Positions 1 to 8,716 of a stretch of DNA of 64,000 bases are shown here, in pieces. Location of the stretch: assembly GCF_019957155.1 (NCBI RefSeq), contig NZ_JAIPME010000002.1, positions 1,488,001-1,552,000 on the forward strand. Direction: 5' to 3'. Position 1 is the first letter of the stretch; every line of letters starts with the position of its first letter. The DNA is from Anaerococcus murdochii (GTDB lineage: Bacteria; Bacillota; Clostridia; Tissierellales; Peptoniphilaceae). The translations under genes and the position numbers were made by a program. Below the pieces are notes generated by a model. It did no database searches and was not told where the DNA came from. It was given only the letters and a program-made list of their open reading frames with translations.

Positions 1-440
1 CAGGCGGGAGGACTGATATTACAGCAGAAAGGGTGGCTATAAATATAGCAGATGCTTCGATTGCTGATAACGATGGGAAGATGCCTATTGATGAAAAAAT
101 AAGATGGGATGGAGAAAATGCCTATTTTTCGACACTGCCAATTAAGGCAATAGTTGAAAATCTTAGAAAAGAAGAAATTCCTGCTTCAGTTTCAAACTCA
201 GCTGGTACCTATGTTTGCAATTTCATCATGTATAACGACTTGTATTTTGCCGATAAATACAAAAATATATCAGCAGGCTTTATCCATGTCCCATATTTGC
301 CAGCCCAGGTTTTAGATAAGAGGGGTATGGGATCTATGAGTCTTGAAAATATGGTCAAGGCTGTAGAAATTATTATAAAAACATCGATAGCATACAAGGG
401 CAAGGAAGACTTGGCCAAAGCAGAAGGGAGGATATGCTAA
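1..440 (+). CDS. pcp: Pyrrolidone-carboxylate (pyroglutamyl) peptidase, 5' truncated
   Basis: This is the C-terminal part of a cytosolic cysteine peptidase that removes N-terminal pyroglutamate from peptides. The frame is open from the first bases (GGRTDIT... read from position 3), so the gene is cut by the window edge and is not broken. The family segment SNSAGTYVCN carries the catalytic cysteine, and GFIHVPYLP carries the catalytic histidine; both are present. Upstream family blocks (VAINIADA, AYFSTLPIKA) match well. The family is about 210 residues long, so roughly 70 N-terminal residues lie outside the window. The stop codon overlaps the start of the next gene (TAATG), which suggests translational coupling. 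Confidence 0.93.
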   Translation, partial: GGRTDITAERVAINIADASIADNDGKMPIDEKIRWDGENAYFSTLPIKAIVENLRKEEIPASVSNSAGTYVCNFIMYNDLYFADKYKNISAGFIHVPYLPAQVLDKRGMGSMSLENMVKAVEIIIKTSIAYKGKEDLAKAEGRIC

Positions 441-1444
441 TGAACAAAATAATAATTATTTTATTAATTTTACTCATTCCACAAATTTATTATTTGATTA
501 AGGAAATTCGTTATAAGTCACTTGATATGACAAAGAAGTTTTTTAGGAGGCAGACTGTAAAAAAAGATGGATTTTATGAGGAAGCCTACCTTACAAATAC
601 CGATGGTTTTGACTCTTTTGTAAGGATATTAAGTTGTGAAAATCCCAAGGCTATTGTTCAACTAATCCACGGTGTGGCAGAACATTCGGGAAATTATTTA
701 GATTTTGCAAACTTTTTAAATAAAAATGGATACATAGTTGTAATAGGCGATCACAGGGGCCACGGCAAATCAATTTCAACTACCTATCCAAATGGCTATA
801 TGAAAAGGGCAGAAGAGATCGTGGACGATGAGATAATGGTTGCAAAATACATGAAAAAAGAATATCCAGGCCTTAAATATTATATGTTGGGCCATTCAAT
901 GGGATCTATGCTTGCTAGATTATTTATAAGGAAAAACGATGATTTAATAGACAAACTTATTTTAACTGGAACTGTGCCAACAAATCCTCTATCAGCCTTT
1001 GCCTTATTTTTCTTTAATATAGGATGTTTTTACTTTGGAGATAAGGGAGAAAGCAGGTTGATCGATGCCCTTGTTGGGGCAAAGGGTTTAGAATTTATAT
1101 CTTATGATGGGGAAAATATAGAAATAAAAGCTAATGACCCACTTAGGATTTTTAAGTTTAAGACTGGTTATTCAAGGGTCTTAGTAGAGATTAATAAAAA
1201 ATTAGGCCAAAAATCCACATATAAATGTAAAAATAAGGATTTGGAAATTTATAATATGGTTGGCGAAGATGACATTATAACCAAGGGAGATAAGGGAATT
1301 AAGTCCAGTCTAGATTTTTTAAAATCAATTGGTTATAAAAATATCCAAAATAAGGTCTATAAAAATATGAAACACGAAATTCTAAATGAAACCGACAAAA
1401 AAATGGTCTATGAGGATATATTGAATTTTTTTGAAGGTAAATAA
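440..1444 (+). CDS. Alpha/beta hydrolase, monoacylglycerol lipase / lysophospholipase-like
   Basis: This is a serine hydrolase of the PldB/monoacylglycerol lipase type. It has an N-terminal hydrophobic segment (about residues 4-20) that may anchor it in the membrane. Visible motifs are the HGVAEHSGNY oxyanion region, the GDHRGHGKS block, the nucleophile elbow GHSMGS and a C-terminal MKHEIL that supplies the catalytic histidine; the acid is probably an Asp in GEDDII. I chose the ATG at 440, which overlaps the pcp stop, because the AGGGAGG at about 425-431 is 8 bases upstream. The ATG at 434 is only 2 bases from it. The substrate is not predictable; lipid monoesters are the usual ones for the family. 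Confidence 0.85.
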   Translation: MNKIIIILLILLIPQIYYLIKEIRYKSLDMTKKFFRRQTVKKDGFYEEAYLTNTDGFDSFVRILSCENPKAIVQLIHGVAEHSGNYLDFANFLNKNGYIVVIGDHRGHGKSISTTYPNGYMKRAEEIVDDEIMVAKYMKKEYPGLKYYMLGHSMGSMLARLFIRKNDDLIDKLILTGTVPTNPLSAFALFFFNIGCFYFGDKGESRLIDALVGAKGLEFISYDGENIEIKANDPLRIFKFKTGYSRVLVEINKKLGQKSTYKCKNKDLEIYNMVGEDDIITKGDKGIKSSLDFLKSIGYKNIQNKVYKNMKHEILNETDKKMVYEDILNFFEGK

Positions 1445-1479
1445 TTAAAGATTTTAATGTAACTTTACAATAAAATATT

Positions 1480-1507
1480 TTGTTATAAAAGTAACTTATG
1501 TTATAAT
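1480..1507 (+). promoter_or_regulatory. Extended -10 promoter for the CAP-domain gene
   Basis: TTGTTA at 1480-1485, a 16-base spacer, then TATAAT at 1502-1507 preceded by TG at 1499-1500 (extended -10). It sits 28 bases before the start codon of the secreted CAP protein and is followed by an AAGGAG ribosome binding site. Confidence 0.7.
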
Positions 1508-1534
1508 AGTACTAATAAATATAAAGGAGCAGTC

Positions 1535-2542
1535 ATGAAAAAAACAAAAAAAGTTCTAGCCTTAGCGCTATTAGCAAGTTTATCAGCAAATAGCCTAGCA
1601 TTTGTAAATCCTCAAAGTGAAAATGTAGCTTATGCGAGCCAAAAGCTTGATTTTGGTATTTCTACAAAAAATTTTGAAAGTAAGGCTATCACCTTAAATT
1701 TAAAACAAGATGAGGAAAATAAATCTCAAGCACTTGCAGCAATTAGAAACTTAAGAGCAAAGATGTGGGATGAAAATGTACCATATATTTCTGATGCTGA
1801 ATCAAATCCAACTAATATGAAGCTAAGAGAATATTTAAAGACTAAGGGAATCACATCAAAAGAAGCCTACATCAATAGAACAAAGTGGTCAACAGACCTT
1901 GAAAAAATAACCATTCAAAGGATGTATGAAGTTAGTCTTACAGGACTTTCTCACCAAAGACCTGACGGTAGTGATTGTGCTACAGCAGGGCTTCCAAGTG
2001 GTACAAGGACCTATGCTGAAATCCTTGCAAACAACTCTGATCCATATACACCTGAAAAAGCCTTCAATCAATGGGCTTACAGTAAGAGGGCAAATTATGG
2101 AGGCAAGAGTGAATATGATCTTCTGAAAGAATCAAACGGTGTTTACAACAACGGCAACGCCCACCTTCATATTATTCTTGACCCTGAATACGACCACATG
2201 GGTCTAAGCATAATTTATGCTGGTGACCTAAATTATGTAGGGGTTGAATTTGGCTACGCTGATAAGTCAGACTCAAATGCGACAGGTCTTGTTGGTGACT
2301 ACACAATGTACTTTGGTCAAGCTAAGGAGGAAGAAAGCCCTAAAACAGATAAGAAACTTTCTAAAGAACAAAGAGAAAAATTAGAACAATCTATCAGCGA
2401 AAATAAGACACAAATATCAGCAGTAAAATTTTTGTTTGAAACAGCTCCAAAAAAGGTAGAGAAAGTCAAAGATAGACTTTTAGCACTGATGGATAAGTCA
2501 GAAAAATTAATTCAAAAAGCAGAAAAAATGTTACAACAATAA
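1535..2542 (+). CDS. Secreted CAP-domain (SCP/PR1-like) protein with C-terminal coiled coil
   Basis: The protein has a clear signal peptide (MKKTKK, then a hydrophobic run to about residue 22, with an AYA-S cleavage site near 34). Residues about 65-245 resemble the CAP/SCP superfamily: an N-terminal helix with RAKMWDENVP, a glutamate helix MYEVSLTGLSHQRPDG, and the NGNAHLHIILDPEYDHMGLS block with the conserved His and Gly. Residues about 265-335 are charged and helical, probably a coiled coil. No LPXTG or other wall-anchoring motif is present, so release or non-covalent surface attachment is likely. The molecular function of bacterial CAP proteins is mostly unknown. The gene is monocistronic, with its own promoter and terminator. 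Confidence 0.72.
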   Translation: MKKTKKVLALALLASLSANSLAFVNPQSENVAYASQKLDFGISTKNFESKAITLNLKQDEENKSQALAAIRNLRAKMWDENVPYISDAESNPTNMKLREYLKTKGITSKEAYINRTKWSTDLEKITIQRMYEVSLTGLSHQRPDGSDCATAGLPSGTRTYAEILANNSDPYTPEKAFNQWAYSKRANYGGKSEYDLLKESNGVYNNGNAHLHIILDPEYDHMGLSIIYAGDLNYVGVEFGYADKSDSNATGLVGDYTMYFGQAKEEESPKTDKKLSKEQREKLEQSISENKTQISAVKFLFETAPKKVEKVKDRLLALMDKSEKLIQKAEKMLQQ

Positions 2543-2550
2543 GTAATTAC

Positions 2551-2584
2551 AATCCCCTAATCTTTTATGATTGGGGGATTTTCT
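2551..2584 (+). terminator. Rho-independent terminator after CAP gene
   Basis: A 12-bp stem (AATCCCCTAATC paired with GATTGGGGGATT, one U:G wobble) with a TTTTAT loop, followed by TTTT. It starts 8 bases after the stop codon. Confidence 0.88.
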
Positions 2585-2638
2585 AGTAAATTTTAAAAAA
2601 TATAGTAAATTATAAGTAAAGAAAGAATAGGGGATATT

Positions 2639-3490
2639 ATGGAAAAAATTATAGAATTATTACCTATTAATAATGTAACAAATATCAGCCCAATTGAAGG
2701 TGGGGATGTGAATGATTCCTACAAGCTTGAGGCTGATGGTGGATCTTATTTTATGAAGGTCCATAAAAACAAAGATGCTTCATTTTTTGAATGTGAAAAA
2801 GCCGGACTTAAGTTATTTGAAGAAAATGGAATTTTTGCGCCAAGAGCCCTCGCAAGTGGGGATATAGATGGGTCAGCATATTTACTCATGACCTACCATC
2901 ACGAAGAAAGAGCTGGTAGCCAGGAAGACTTGGCTAAGGTTATTGCAGATATTCACAAGATAAAAAGTCCTGATGGGAAATTTGGTTTTCCTTATCCATT
3001 TATTGGTACAGCTTGTGATTTTGACAATGAATTTAAAGACACTTGGAAGGAAGTTTTTCTTTTCGAGAGAATGGACAAGCTAAGAGATATGCTTATAAAA
3101 ACCAAACTTTGGGATGATAAGGATAGGATTAGGTACGAAGAAGTAAGGTTTGTCATAGAAAGAGAGCTTGATAAACATAAGTCAGAAGCGGTTTTACTCC
3201 ACGGCGACCTATGGGCAGGAAACTTTATGTTTGATGAAGACGAAAGACCAATCGTATTTGACCCATCACCACTTTATGGTGATAGGGAATTTGATATTGG
3301 AGTTTCAACAGTTTTTGGCGGTTTTAGAAAGGCTTTCTATGAGGAATACAAGGACCTAATGCCACTTGATGAAGGCTATCAACAACGTCTTAATTTCTAT
3401 AGACTCTATATTTTAATGAAATATATGTTAAGGTTTGGTCCAGTTTACGATTCATCTGTAAATGACCTAATGAAGATAATTACTAAGTAA
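2639..3490 (+). CDS. Fructosamine/ketosamine-3-kinase family phosphotransferase
   Basis: This is an aminoglycoside-phosphotransferase-fold kinase of the fructosamine-3-kinase group, predicted to phosphorylate ketosamines on glycated amines or proteins so that they decompose. Family marks are GGDVNDSYKL near the N terminus (P-loop equivalent), the lysine in YFMKVHK, the catalytic loop HGDLWAGNFMF and the metal-binding DPSPLYGDREFDIG. Its 283 residues match the usual 285-290. An AGGGG sequence precedes the ATG. Flanking terminators make it monocistronic. Protein deglycation is the known role of the family; the exact substrate here is unproven. Confidence 0.85.
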   Translation: MEKIIELLPINNVTNISPIEGGDVNDSYKLEADGGSYFMKVHKNKDASFFECEKAGLKLFEENGIFAPRALASGDIDGSAYLLMTYHHEERAGSQEDLAKVIADIHKIKSPDGKFGFPYPFIGTACDFDNEFKDTWKEVFLFERMDKLRDMLIKTKLWDDKDRIRYEEVRFVIERELDKHKSEAVLLHGDLWAGNFMFDEDERPIVFDPSPLYGDREFDIGVSTVFGGFRKAFYEEYKDLMPLDEGYQQRLNFYRLYILMKYMLRFGPVYDSSVNDLMKIITK

Positions 3491-3513
3491 AAAAGTGCTT
3501 CGGCACTTTTTTT
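3491..3513 (+). terminator. Rho-independent terminator with TTCG tetraloop
   Basis: AAAAGTGC, TTCG loop, GCACTTTT, then further T residues. It starts directly after the kinase stop codon. Confidence 0.92.
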
Positions 3514-3529
3514 ATTGGAATTTTTTGCC

Positions 3530-3558
3530 TTTAGAAAAGCTCCTTACAGCAGTATAAT
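3530..3558 (+). promoter_or_regulatory. Probable promoter of the TerB_C/BrxD/helicase cassette
   Basis: TATAAT at 3553-3558 with a weak TTTAGA at 3530-3535, 17 bases upstream. It lies between the preceding terminator and the ribosome binding site AAAGGAGGGG at about 3576-3584, so the cassette probably has its own transcript. Confidence 0.5.
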
Positions 3559-3586
3559 GATACATAAGCTAGAAAAAGGAGGGGCC

Positions 3587-5257
3587 ATGGATGATATTAA
3601 GGCTTTGATTGAAAATTTACTTAATGATATCAAAGATGTAGATAAAAAGAAAATTAAAAGAAAAATTAATACTGACCAAGTCAAAGCTTCTATCAACCTT
3701 GACCTAGGAGAGAAAAACGACGGCTATTACGTGTCAAAACTAAGGCTTACAGGTAATCTTTTGGATGTGCCAAGTCAGGTTAAGTCACAGAGCCTAAAGC
3801 TTTATATAAAGTTTGCAAGGCTTGGCGAAAAAGAAGTGAAAATTACAAAGTCTCCTTATTTTTATAACCAACTTTACGTCCTAGCCCGTGACTATGTTGA
3901 GGATTTTATAGATCCCTACCACGAAAAAAAATCGGCAAGGATCTATAGGAACATAAAAAGTCTTATAAATAGAGATTTAGAACCTCTTTTTGGTCCAGTT
4001 GCTGAAGATTTTTTAAAAAAATTTCCAAGCCTAAGCAAGGATGTAATTGATTTTTATAACCTAACCGCATCAGGGAAAGTGGCTGTATTTTGGGATATGG
4101 ATGGGAAACTTCGTGATAGGTATGATTTTCAAAAAGATGAGGAAAGGGCCCTACTCCAATTAAGTCAAAGGAGAAATGTCCTTTGGGAAAATCCGATTTT
4201 GGCAGACCTAACTATAAATTTATTCCTTAAAAGTTTGAAAATAATTTTTACAAGGCCTGAAATTAATAGCGATATTTTAAAAACTTACGCCAGGCCCTAT
4301 ACACTTTCGAAAAATCTTTTGGATAGCCTATTTATAATGACAGAGGCTAATGTTAGGAATAAATTTTCCTTCTTAGCTGGGATTAAAACCCAAAGGGCTA
4401 TAGATATTCTCTTAGAAAACCAATGCGATGACATCTTGAGTGTTTTTATGGATTATCAATTAGTTTTTCTTGATAATTTGGAAAATAAAAAAATAGAAGA
4501 AATTTACCTGGGATATCTTAAGGAAAATCCTCAAAAATCAAATGATATAGCGGCTTTCATAGAAAGTTTGAATCTTGACCGCCAAGAAGAAATCCTAAGG
4601 TCTTTTGATAATAGGGAAAATTTTGGAGAAATTTTAGATAGTCTTTTAAAAGCTGATTTTACGCCGACAAGGGTCTTGGCACTTTACTATATTTTCAAAA
4701 ATAATATGGAAAGACCAAAAGATAAAAAGGCACTTTTTGAAATAATTAGGGACGAAAATTACCAAGATTTTTTGGACCTAATTAAGGATAGAAACTTTGA
4801 TATTGACCTAGTTTCAGAAGTTTTAGACCTTAGGGAAATTAAGGCTAAGAGGATTAAACTTGATAAAAGCCTTGTGAAAAAATCAAGGAAAGACTTGTCA
4901 AAGACAGTCCAAACCATAAATGATTTTGTTGGCGGAGATGAAGAACTTCCTGTGAATGAGGAAATTCCAGAAGAACTTAAGACCGAGGATAAAAAGGAAG
5001 AAAATCAAATTTCTAATGAAAAGATTTCTTCATCAGCAAAATCTTTTCTAGAAAAAATCTTAAAAGAAGGCTTTATTTCAAAGAAGGAAGCGACTGGCCT
5101 TGCTATGGATCAAGGGCTTTTCTTAAATGTTTTTATTAATAATATTAATGACGAATTATTTGAATATATAAATGATCAGACTTTGGTAATTGAGGATGAC
5201 AGGATCCTTATTGATGAGTTTTATGAACAAATGGTAAAGGAGTTAATTGATGGATAG
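3587..5257 (+). CDS. TerB_C-domain protein, first gene of a BrxD/helicase cassette
   Basis: A 556-residue cytosolic protein with no signal peptide or membrane segment. The last ~70 residues resemble the TerB_C domain: an EATGLAMDQGLFLNVF helix, then INDELFEYINDQTLVIEDD and IDEFYEQM. Residues ~20-120 are beta-rich (YYVSKLRLTGN); the middle is a long charged alpha-helical region, and a Lys/Glu-rich linker (~455-480) precedes the C-terminal domain. TerB_C domains are known from gene neighbourhoods that link tellurite-resistance-type proteins to ATPases and helicases. I chose the ATG at 3587 because AAAGGAGGGG lies just upstream; a longer open frame from 3515 has no ribosome binding site. It overlaps the next gene by 8 bases. 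It may be the scaffold or sensor of the complex; that role is inferred. Confidence 0.6.
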   Translation: MDDIKALIENLLNDIKDVDKKKIKRKINTDQVKASINLDLGEKNDGYYVSKLRLTGNLLDVPSQVKSQSLKLYIKFARLGEKEVKITKSPYFYNQLYVLARDYVEDFIDPYHEKKSARIYRNIKSLINRDLEPLFGPVAEDFLKKFPSLSKDVIDFYNLTASGKVAVFWDMDGKLRDRYDFQKDEERALLQLSQRRNVLWENPILADLTINLFLKSLKIIFTRPEINSDILKTYARPYTLSKNLLDSLFIMTEANVRNKFSFLAGIKTQRAIDILLENQCDDILSVFMDYQLVFLDNLENKKIEEIYLGYLKENPQKSNDIAAFIESLNLDRQEEILRSFDNRENFGEILDSLLKADFTPTRVLALYYIFKNNMERPKDKKALFEIIRDENYQDFLDLIKDRNFDIDLVSEVLDLREIKAKRIKLDKSLVKKSRKDLSKTVQTINDFVGGDEELPVNEEIPEELKTEDKKEENQISNEKISSSAKSFLEKILKEGFISKKEATGLAMDQGLFLNVFINNINDELFEYINDQTLVIEDDRILIDEFYEQMVKELIDG

Positions 5258-6572
5258 GATAAATCCAAAAGAAGCGAGCACTATTATAAAAAGTCTTGAA
5301 GCGGGAGTTGTGCCAGACATTGGCCTTGGCCACCTCCTTGTAGGCAGAAAGGCTGAAGTTGACGAGCTTATAAAGATTTTGGCAAATATAGAAAATGGAG
5401 ATTCTGACCTAAGGTTTTGGGTTGGCGATTTCGGGTCCGGCAAGTCTTTTATGCTTAAAACCATAGAAAACCTAGCCCTTTCTAAAAACTTTGTAGCATC
5501 AACCATTGATCTAAATCCATCAAGAAGATTTTATGCGACAGACAGGAAAGCTGTAAACTTATATTCTACAATTATTGAAAACCTCAAGACAAAAAACGCC
5601 AGGACTGGCAATGTAATTGAAATAATTTTTGAAGAATGGATTTCAAATATCTTTGCCAAGCTAAGCGCAGACAAAGGATACGACTTACAAGATTTGATGA
5701 GAGGCGAATATAAGGACGATGTAATAGGAATTATCCTTGAAACTCTGGCAAAATTTAGGACAGTTGGGCTTTCCTATGAATTAGGTCAAGCAATTTCAAC
5801 ATACTATGAGGGCTTTATTACGGGTAACAGAATCTTAAAGCTTAAGGCTATGAGGTGGATAAGGGGAGATATTACCACAAAGACAGAAGCTAAAAAAGAC
5901 TTGGGCATAAATGAAATAATTAATGATGATAATTATTTTGAAGCTATAAAAAATCTTGCCGAGCTTTTTCAAGAAATTGGCTATGCTGGTTTTGTAATAA
6001 ATTTTGATGAGGCGGTAAACCTCTACAAACTCCCACACGCCACAACCAGGGAAAGAAATTACGAAAAGATTTTAAATATTTACAACGAATGTAAGTCAAA
6101 CCAAGCCAAGGGTTTGTTTATAAATTTTGGGGCAACAAGAAAGACTGTTTTTGACGAATCGAGGGGACTTGCTTCCTATGGTGCCCTAAAAGGCAGGCTT
6201 GGAAGCGAAGCCTCTATGGATAGTGATTTTGTAAATACCAATAAAACTGTCCTTGGCCTTAAGGTATTAAGTGACGAAGAGATTTACACCTTGCTTGAAA
6301 ATCTGGTAAATATTTACAACACTCATTATAAAGCTGAAATAGATGTATCAAGTTCTGAAATAATTTCCTACATGGAAGGTCAGCTAAATAGGCCGGGTGC
6401 CGATGAATTTTTGACCCCAAGGGCAGTAATCAAGGACTTTATAGAAATACTTGATATTAAAAGACAAAATCCAGAGACAGAAATTTCTGATCTTTTAGCT
6501 GATAAGTTTGGAAATATTCTTCCTGTTGCCAAAGACCCTGACAATTTAGATGATGAAATAGAAGTGATATGA
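5250..6572 (+). CDS. BrxD/DUF2791-type P-loop ATPase (BREX-like ATP-binding protein)
   Basis: A 440-residue AAA-like ATPase of the DUF2791 (BREX ATP-binding, BrxD) family. The N terminus INPKEASTIIKSLEAGVVPDIGLGHLLVGR is the family's opening block. Walker A is GDFGSGKS (about residues 57-64) and Walker B is GFVINFDEAVNL (about 245-255); a sensor-like segment INFGATRKTVFD follows. In type 2 BREX systems brxD sits beside brxHI, as here. The ATG at 5250 has AAAGGAG 6 bases upstream and overlaps the preceding gene by 8 bases; the stop overlaps the helicase start (ATGA). No PglX methylase or PglZ phosphatase is nearby, so this is not a full BREX locus. Confidence 0.8.
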   Translation: MDRINPKEASTIIKSLEAGVVPDIGLGHLLVGRKAEVDELIKILANIENGDSDLRFWVGDFGSGKSFMLKTIENLALSKNFVASTIDLNPSRRFYATDRKAVNLYSTIIENLKTKNARTGNVIEIIFEEWISNIFAKLSADKGYDLQDLMRGEYKDDVIGIILETLAKFRTVGLSYELGQAISTYYEGFITGNRILKLKAMRWIRGDITTKTEAKKDLGINEIINDDNYFEAIKNLAELFQEIGYAGFVINFDEAVNLYKLPHATTRERNYEKILNIYNECKSNQAKGLFINFGATRKTVFDESRGLASYGALKGRLGSEASMDSDFVNTNKTVLGLKVLSDEEIYTLLENLVNIYNTHYKAEIDVSSSEIISYMEGQLNRPGADEFLTPRAVIKDFIEILDIKRQNPETEISDLLADKFGNILPVAKDPDNLDDEIEVI

Positions 6573-8659
6573 CAAGTTCTTATGATTTATTAGCCAGGGA
6601 TATGAGAAAGTATATCTACGAAAAAGGCTGGCCATCACTTACAAAAATCCAAGATGCTGCTATTAAACACCTATATGGTTCGGAGAATAATTTAATCTTA
6701 GCAGCACCAACAGCATCTGGAAAAACTGAGGCAGCCTTTTTGCCAGCCATATCCCAGTCCACAGATATTAAAAATAAGCTAAAAATTTTATATATTTCAC
6801 CTCTTATTGCCCTTATAAATGACCAATTTAAAAGAATTACTGATATGTGTGAGGACCTTGATATTGGTGTCACTAGCTGGCATTCTGAGGCATCGGTCAG
6901 TCAAAAGGAAAAACTTGTGGAAAATCCTTCGGGTATTTTACTTATAACTCCAGAATCCCTGGAAGCCATGCTAGTTTCCGATAAGGGGAGGGCAGAAATA
7001 TTATTTAAGGACCTGGATTTTATCATAGTTGATGAAATCCACGGATTTTTGGATTCAAATAGGGGATTACAATTAAAGTCTCTCCTTGTAAGAATACAAA
7101 ATTATACAGAAAAAAACCCTAGAATGCTGGGCCTTTCTGCAACTATAGGGGATAAAAACTACGACTTAGCTAAAAATTTTTTCTTAAATGGGAGGGAGAC
7201 TAATATCCTCCTTGATAGGTCGAAAAACGACTTAGTGACTAGTCTTGATTATATAGAATGCACAGATGTAAATGAAGAAATTGCTAAAAAAATTTTGGAA
7301 TATTCCCTAGGAAAATCAACCCTAGTTTTTCCAAATTCTAGGGCAAAGGTGGAGAAATTATCTTACTTGCTAAAAAAACTTGTGGCAGAAAATTCCTATG
7401 AAATTAGGGTTTTCTCCCATCATTCGTCAATATCAAAGCTAAAGCGAACTGAGATAGAAAATTTTGCCAAAACTAGCAGGCAAGATTTTATAATTGTGGC
7501 AACTTCTACCCTAGAACTGGGAATTGACATAGGGGCGGTTGACCAAGTAATTCAAGTAGGATCTGCAGCTTCGGTTTTATCTTTATCTCAAAGACTCGGT
7601 AGGTCAGGAAGAAGGACTCGAAAATCAGTCATCCATCAAATCGCCACAGATAAATGGGACTTAGTCCAGGCCTTGGCATCACTAAAGCTTTTTGAAGAAG
7701 GCAAGCTTGATAAAATTGACGTTCCAAGAAAATCTTATGATATTTTTGCCCACCAGGTCTTATCGACCCTACTTGAAAAAAACGGTCTTTTAATTGAGGA
7801 TTTTTACAATTTAAACCAAGATTTAAAATCTTTCGCAGATATTTCTGATGAAGAATTTAAGACCATAACTAAATATCTTTTAGATAAAGATTTTGTGGAA
7901 GAAATTGACGGCCAATATATAGTCGGCAAAGAAGCTGAAAAACTAATGACCATGGGATCTTTTTATAACCAATTTGTGGCGAAAAAAACTTACAAGGTCC
8001 AAACTGATAAGCTAGTCTTGGGAGAAATTGAACTTGGAGAAAATTTAAGAATCGCCGATAGGATTTACCTTTCTGGAGGGGTTTGGAAAATCGAAGCCAT
8101 AAACCACAAGACTCGAAAAATTAGAGTCAGCCTTTCTGATAAGGCAAACGCCAGGAGTTTTGCTGGAACAGGTGGATTTGAAATTAGCGGTCAAGTAAGG
8201 GCAAAGATGGAAGAAATTTTATTAAATCCTGAGGGCCTTGACCTTGATGAAAAAATAAAAGAAATAATAAAGGATTTATGCGAGGAGATAAGTGAAGAGG
8301 CTTATCATTTTGTAGACCTCGATGGCAAGACTGGCCTTAGGACTTTTAGGTCAACAAAAATAAATAAAACCCTGGCTCTTATGCTAAATATCAAAACAAA
8401 GTCCCTTGATTATTATGTAGAAGATAAGTCTTCAACTATTTTGGGACCGAAAATTAAAAAAGACTTTGAAAACCTAAGGGAAAATCCACTTGAATATTCT
8501 GATATAGAAGCTTATCTTGCTGAAAATCCAAGGCTTATAGAAGGCTATATTTCCTTAAATAAGTTTATGGTCCTTGTACCAGATTCTTTGAAAGTTATTT
8601 ATATTATAGAAAATATCTTAGACCTAGGTGGAGCAAATGAATACTTACAAAACTTGTAA
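6569..8659 (+). CDS. DEAD/DEAH-box SF2 helicase, Lhr/BrxHI-like
   Basis: A 696-residue superfamily 2 helicase. Motifs in order: a Q-like PSLTKIQDAAI, motif I APTASGKTEAA (about residues 42-52), ISPLIALI (Ia), TPESLE (Ib), DEIH (II), LSATIG (III), TSTLELGIDIG (V) and QRLGRSGRR (VI). The C-terminal 300 residues include a winged-helix-like region and a domain resembling the Lhr accessory parts. It is the third gene of a translationally coupled trio with the TerB_C protein and the BrxD-type ATPase, so all three probably act in one DNA- or RNA-remodelling complex. The substrate is not visible from sequence. Confidence 0.82.
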   Translation: MTSSYDLLARDMRKYIYEKGWPSLTKIQDAAIKHLYGSENNLILAAPTASGKTEAAFLPAISQSTDIKNKLKILYISPLIALINDQFKRITDMCEDLDIGVTSWHSEASVSQKEKLVENPSGILLITPESLEAMLVSDKGRAEILFKDLDFIIVDEIHGFLDSNRGLQLKSLLVRIQNYTEKNPRMLGLSATIGDKNYDLAKNFFLNGRETNILLDRSKNDLVTSLDYIECTDVNEEIAKKILEYSLGKSTLVFPNSRAKVEKLSYLLKKLVAENSYEIRVFSHHSSISKLKRTEIENFAKTSRQDFIIVATSTLELGIDIGAVDQVIQVGSAASVLSLSQRLGRSGRRTRKSVIHQIATDKWDLVQALASLKLFEEGKLDKIDVPRKSYDIFAHQVLSTLLEKNGLLIEDFYNLNQDLKSFADISDEEFKTITKYLLDKDFVEEIDGQYIVGKEAEKLMTMGSFYNQFVAKKTYKVQTDKLVLGEIELGENLRIADRIYLSGGVWKIEAINHKTRKIRVSLSDKANARSFAGTGGFEISGQVRAKMEEILLNPEGLDLDEKIKEIIKDLCEEISEEAYHFVDLDGKTGLRTFRSTKINKTLALMLNIKTKSLDYYVEDKSSTILGPKIKKDFENLRENPLEYSDIEAYLAENPRLIEGYISLNKFMVLVPDSLKVIYIIENILDLGGANEYLQNL

Positions 8660-8679
8660 TTAAATATTTCCTTATTTCA

Positions 8680-8688
8680 TGTTATTAT
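8680..8688 (+). promoter_or_regulatory. Possible extended -10 promoter for the Bce-type operon
   Basis: TG at 8680-8681 followed by T and TATTAT at 8683-8688, in the 57-base gap between the helicase and the next gene. No convincing -35 is seen. An AAGGAGG ribosome binding site follows. Confidence 0.35.
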
Positions 8689-8716
8689 TTAATTAACAAA
8701 AAATAAGGAGGATATC

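Noticed and set aside
1..440. Frameshifted or degraded pyroglutamyl peptidase
   Set aside because: The frame is open to the first bases of the window, so it is simply cut by the window edge.
3587..8659. A complete BREX locus
   Set aside because: Only BrxD-like and BrxHI-like genes are present; no PglX/BrxX methylase, PglZ, BrxA, BrxB, BrxC or BrxL is in the window.
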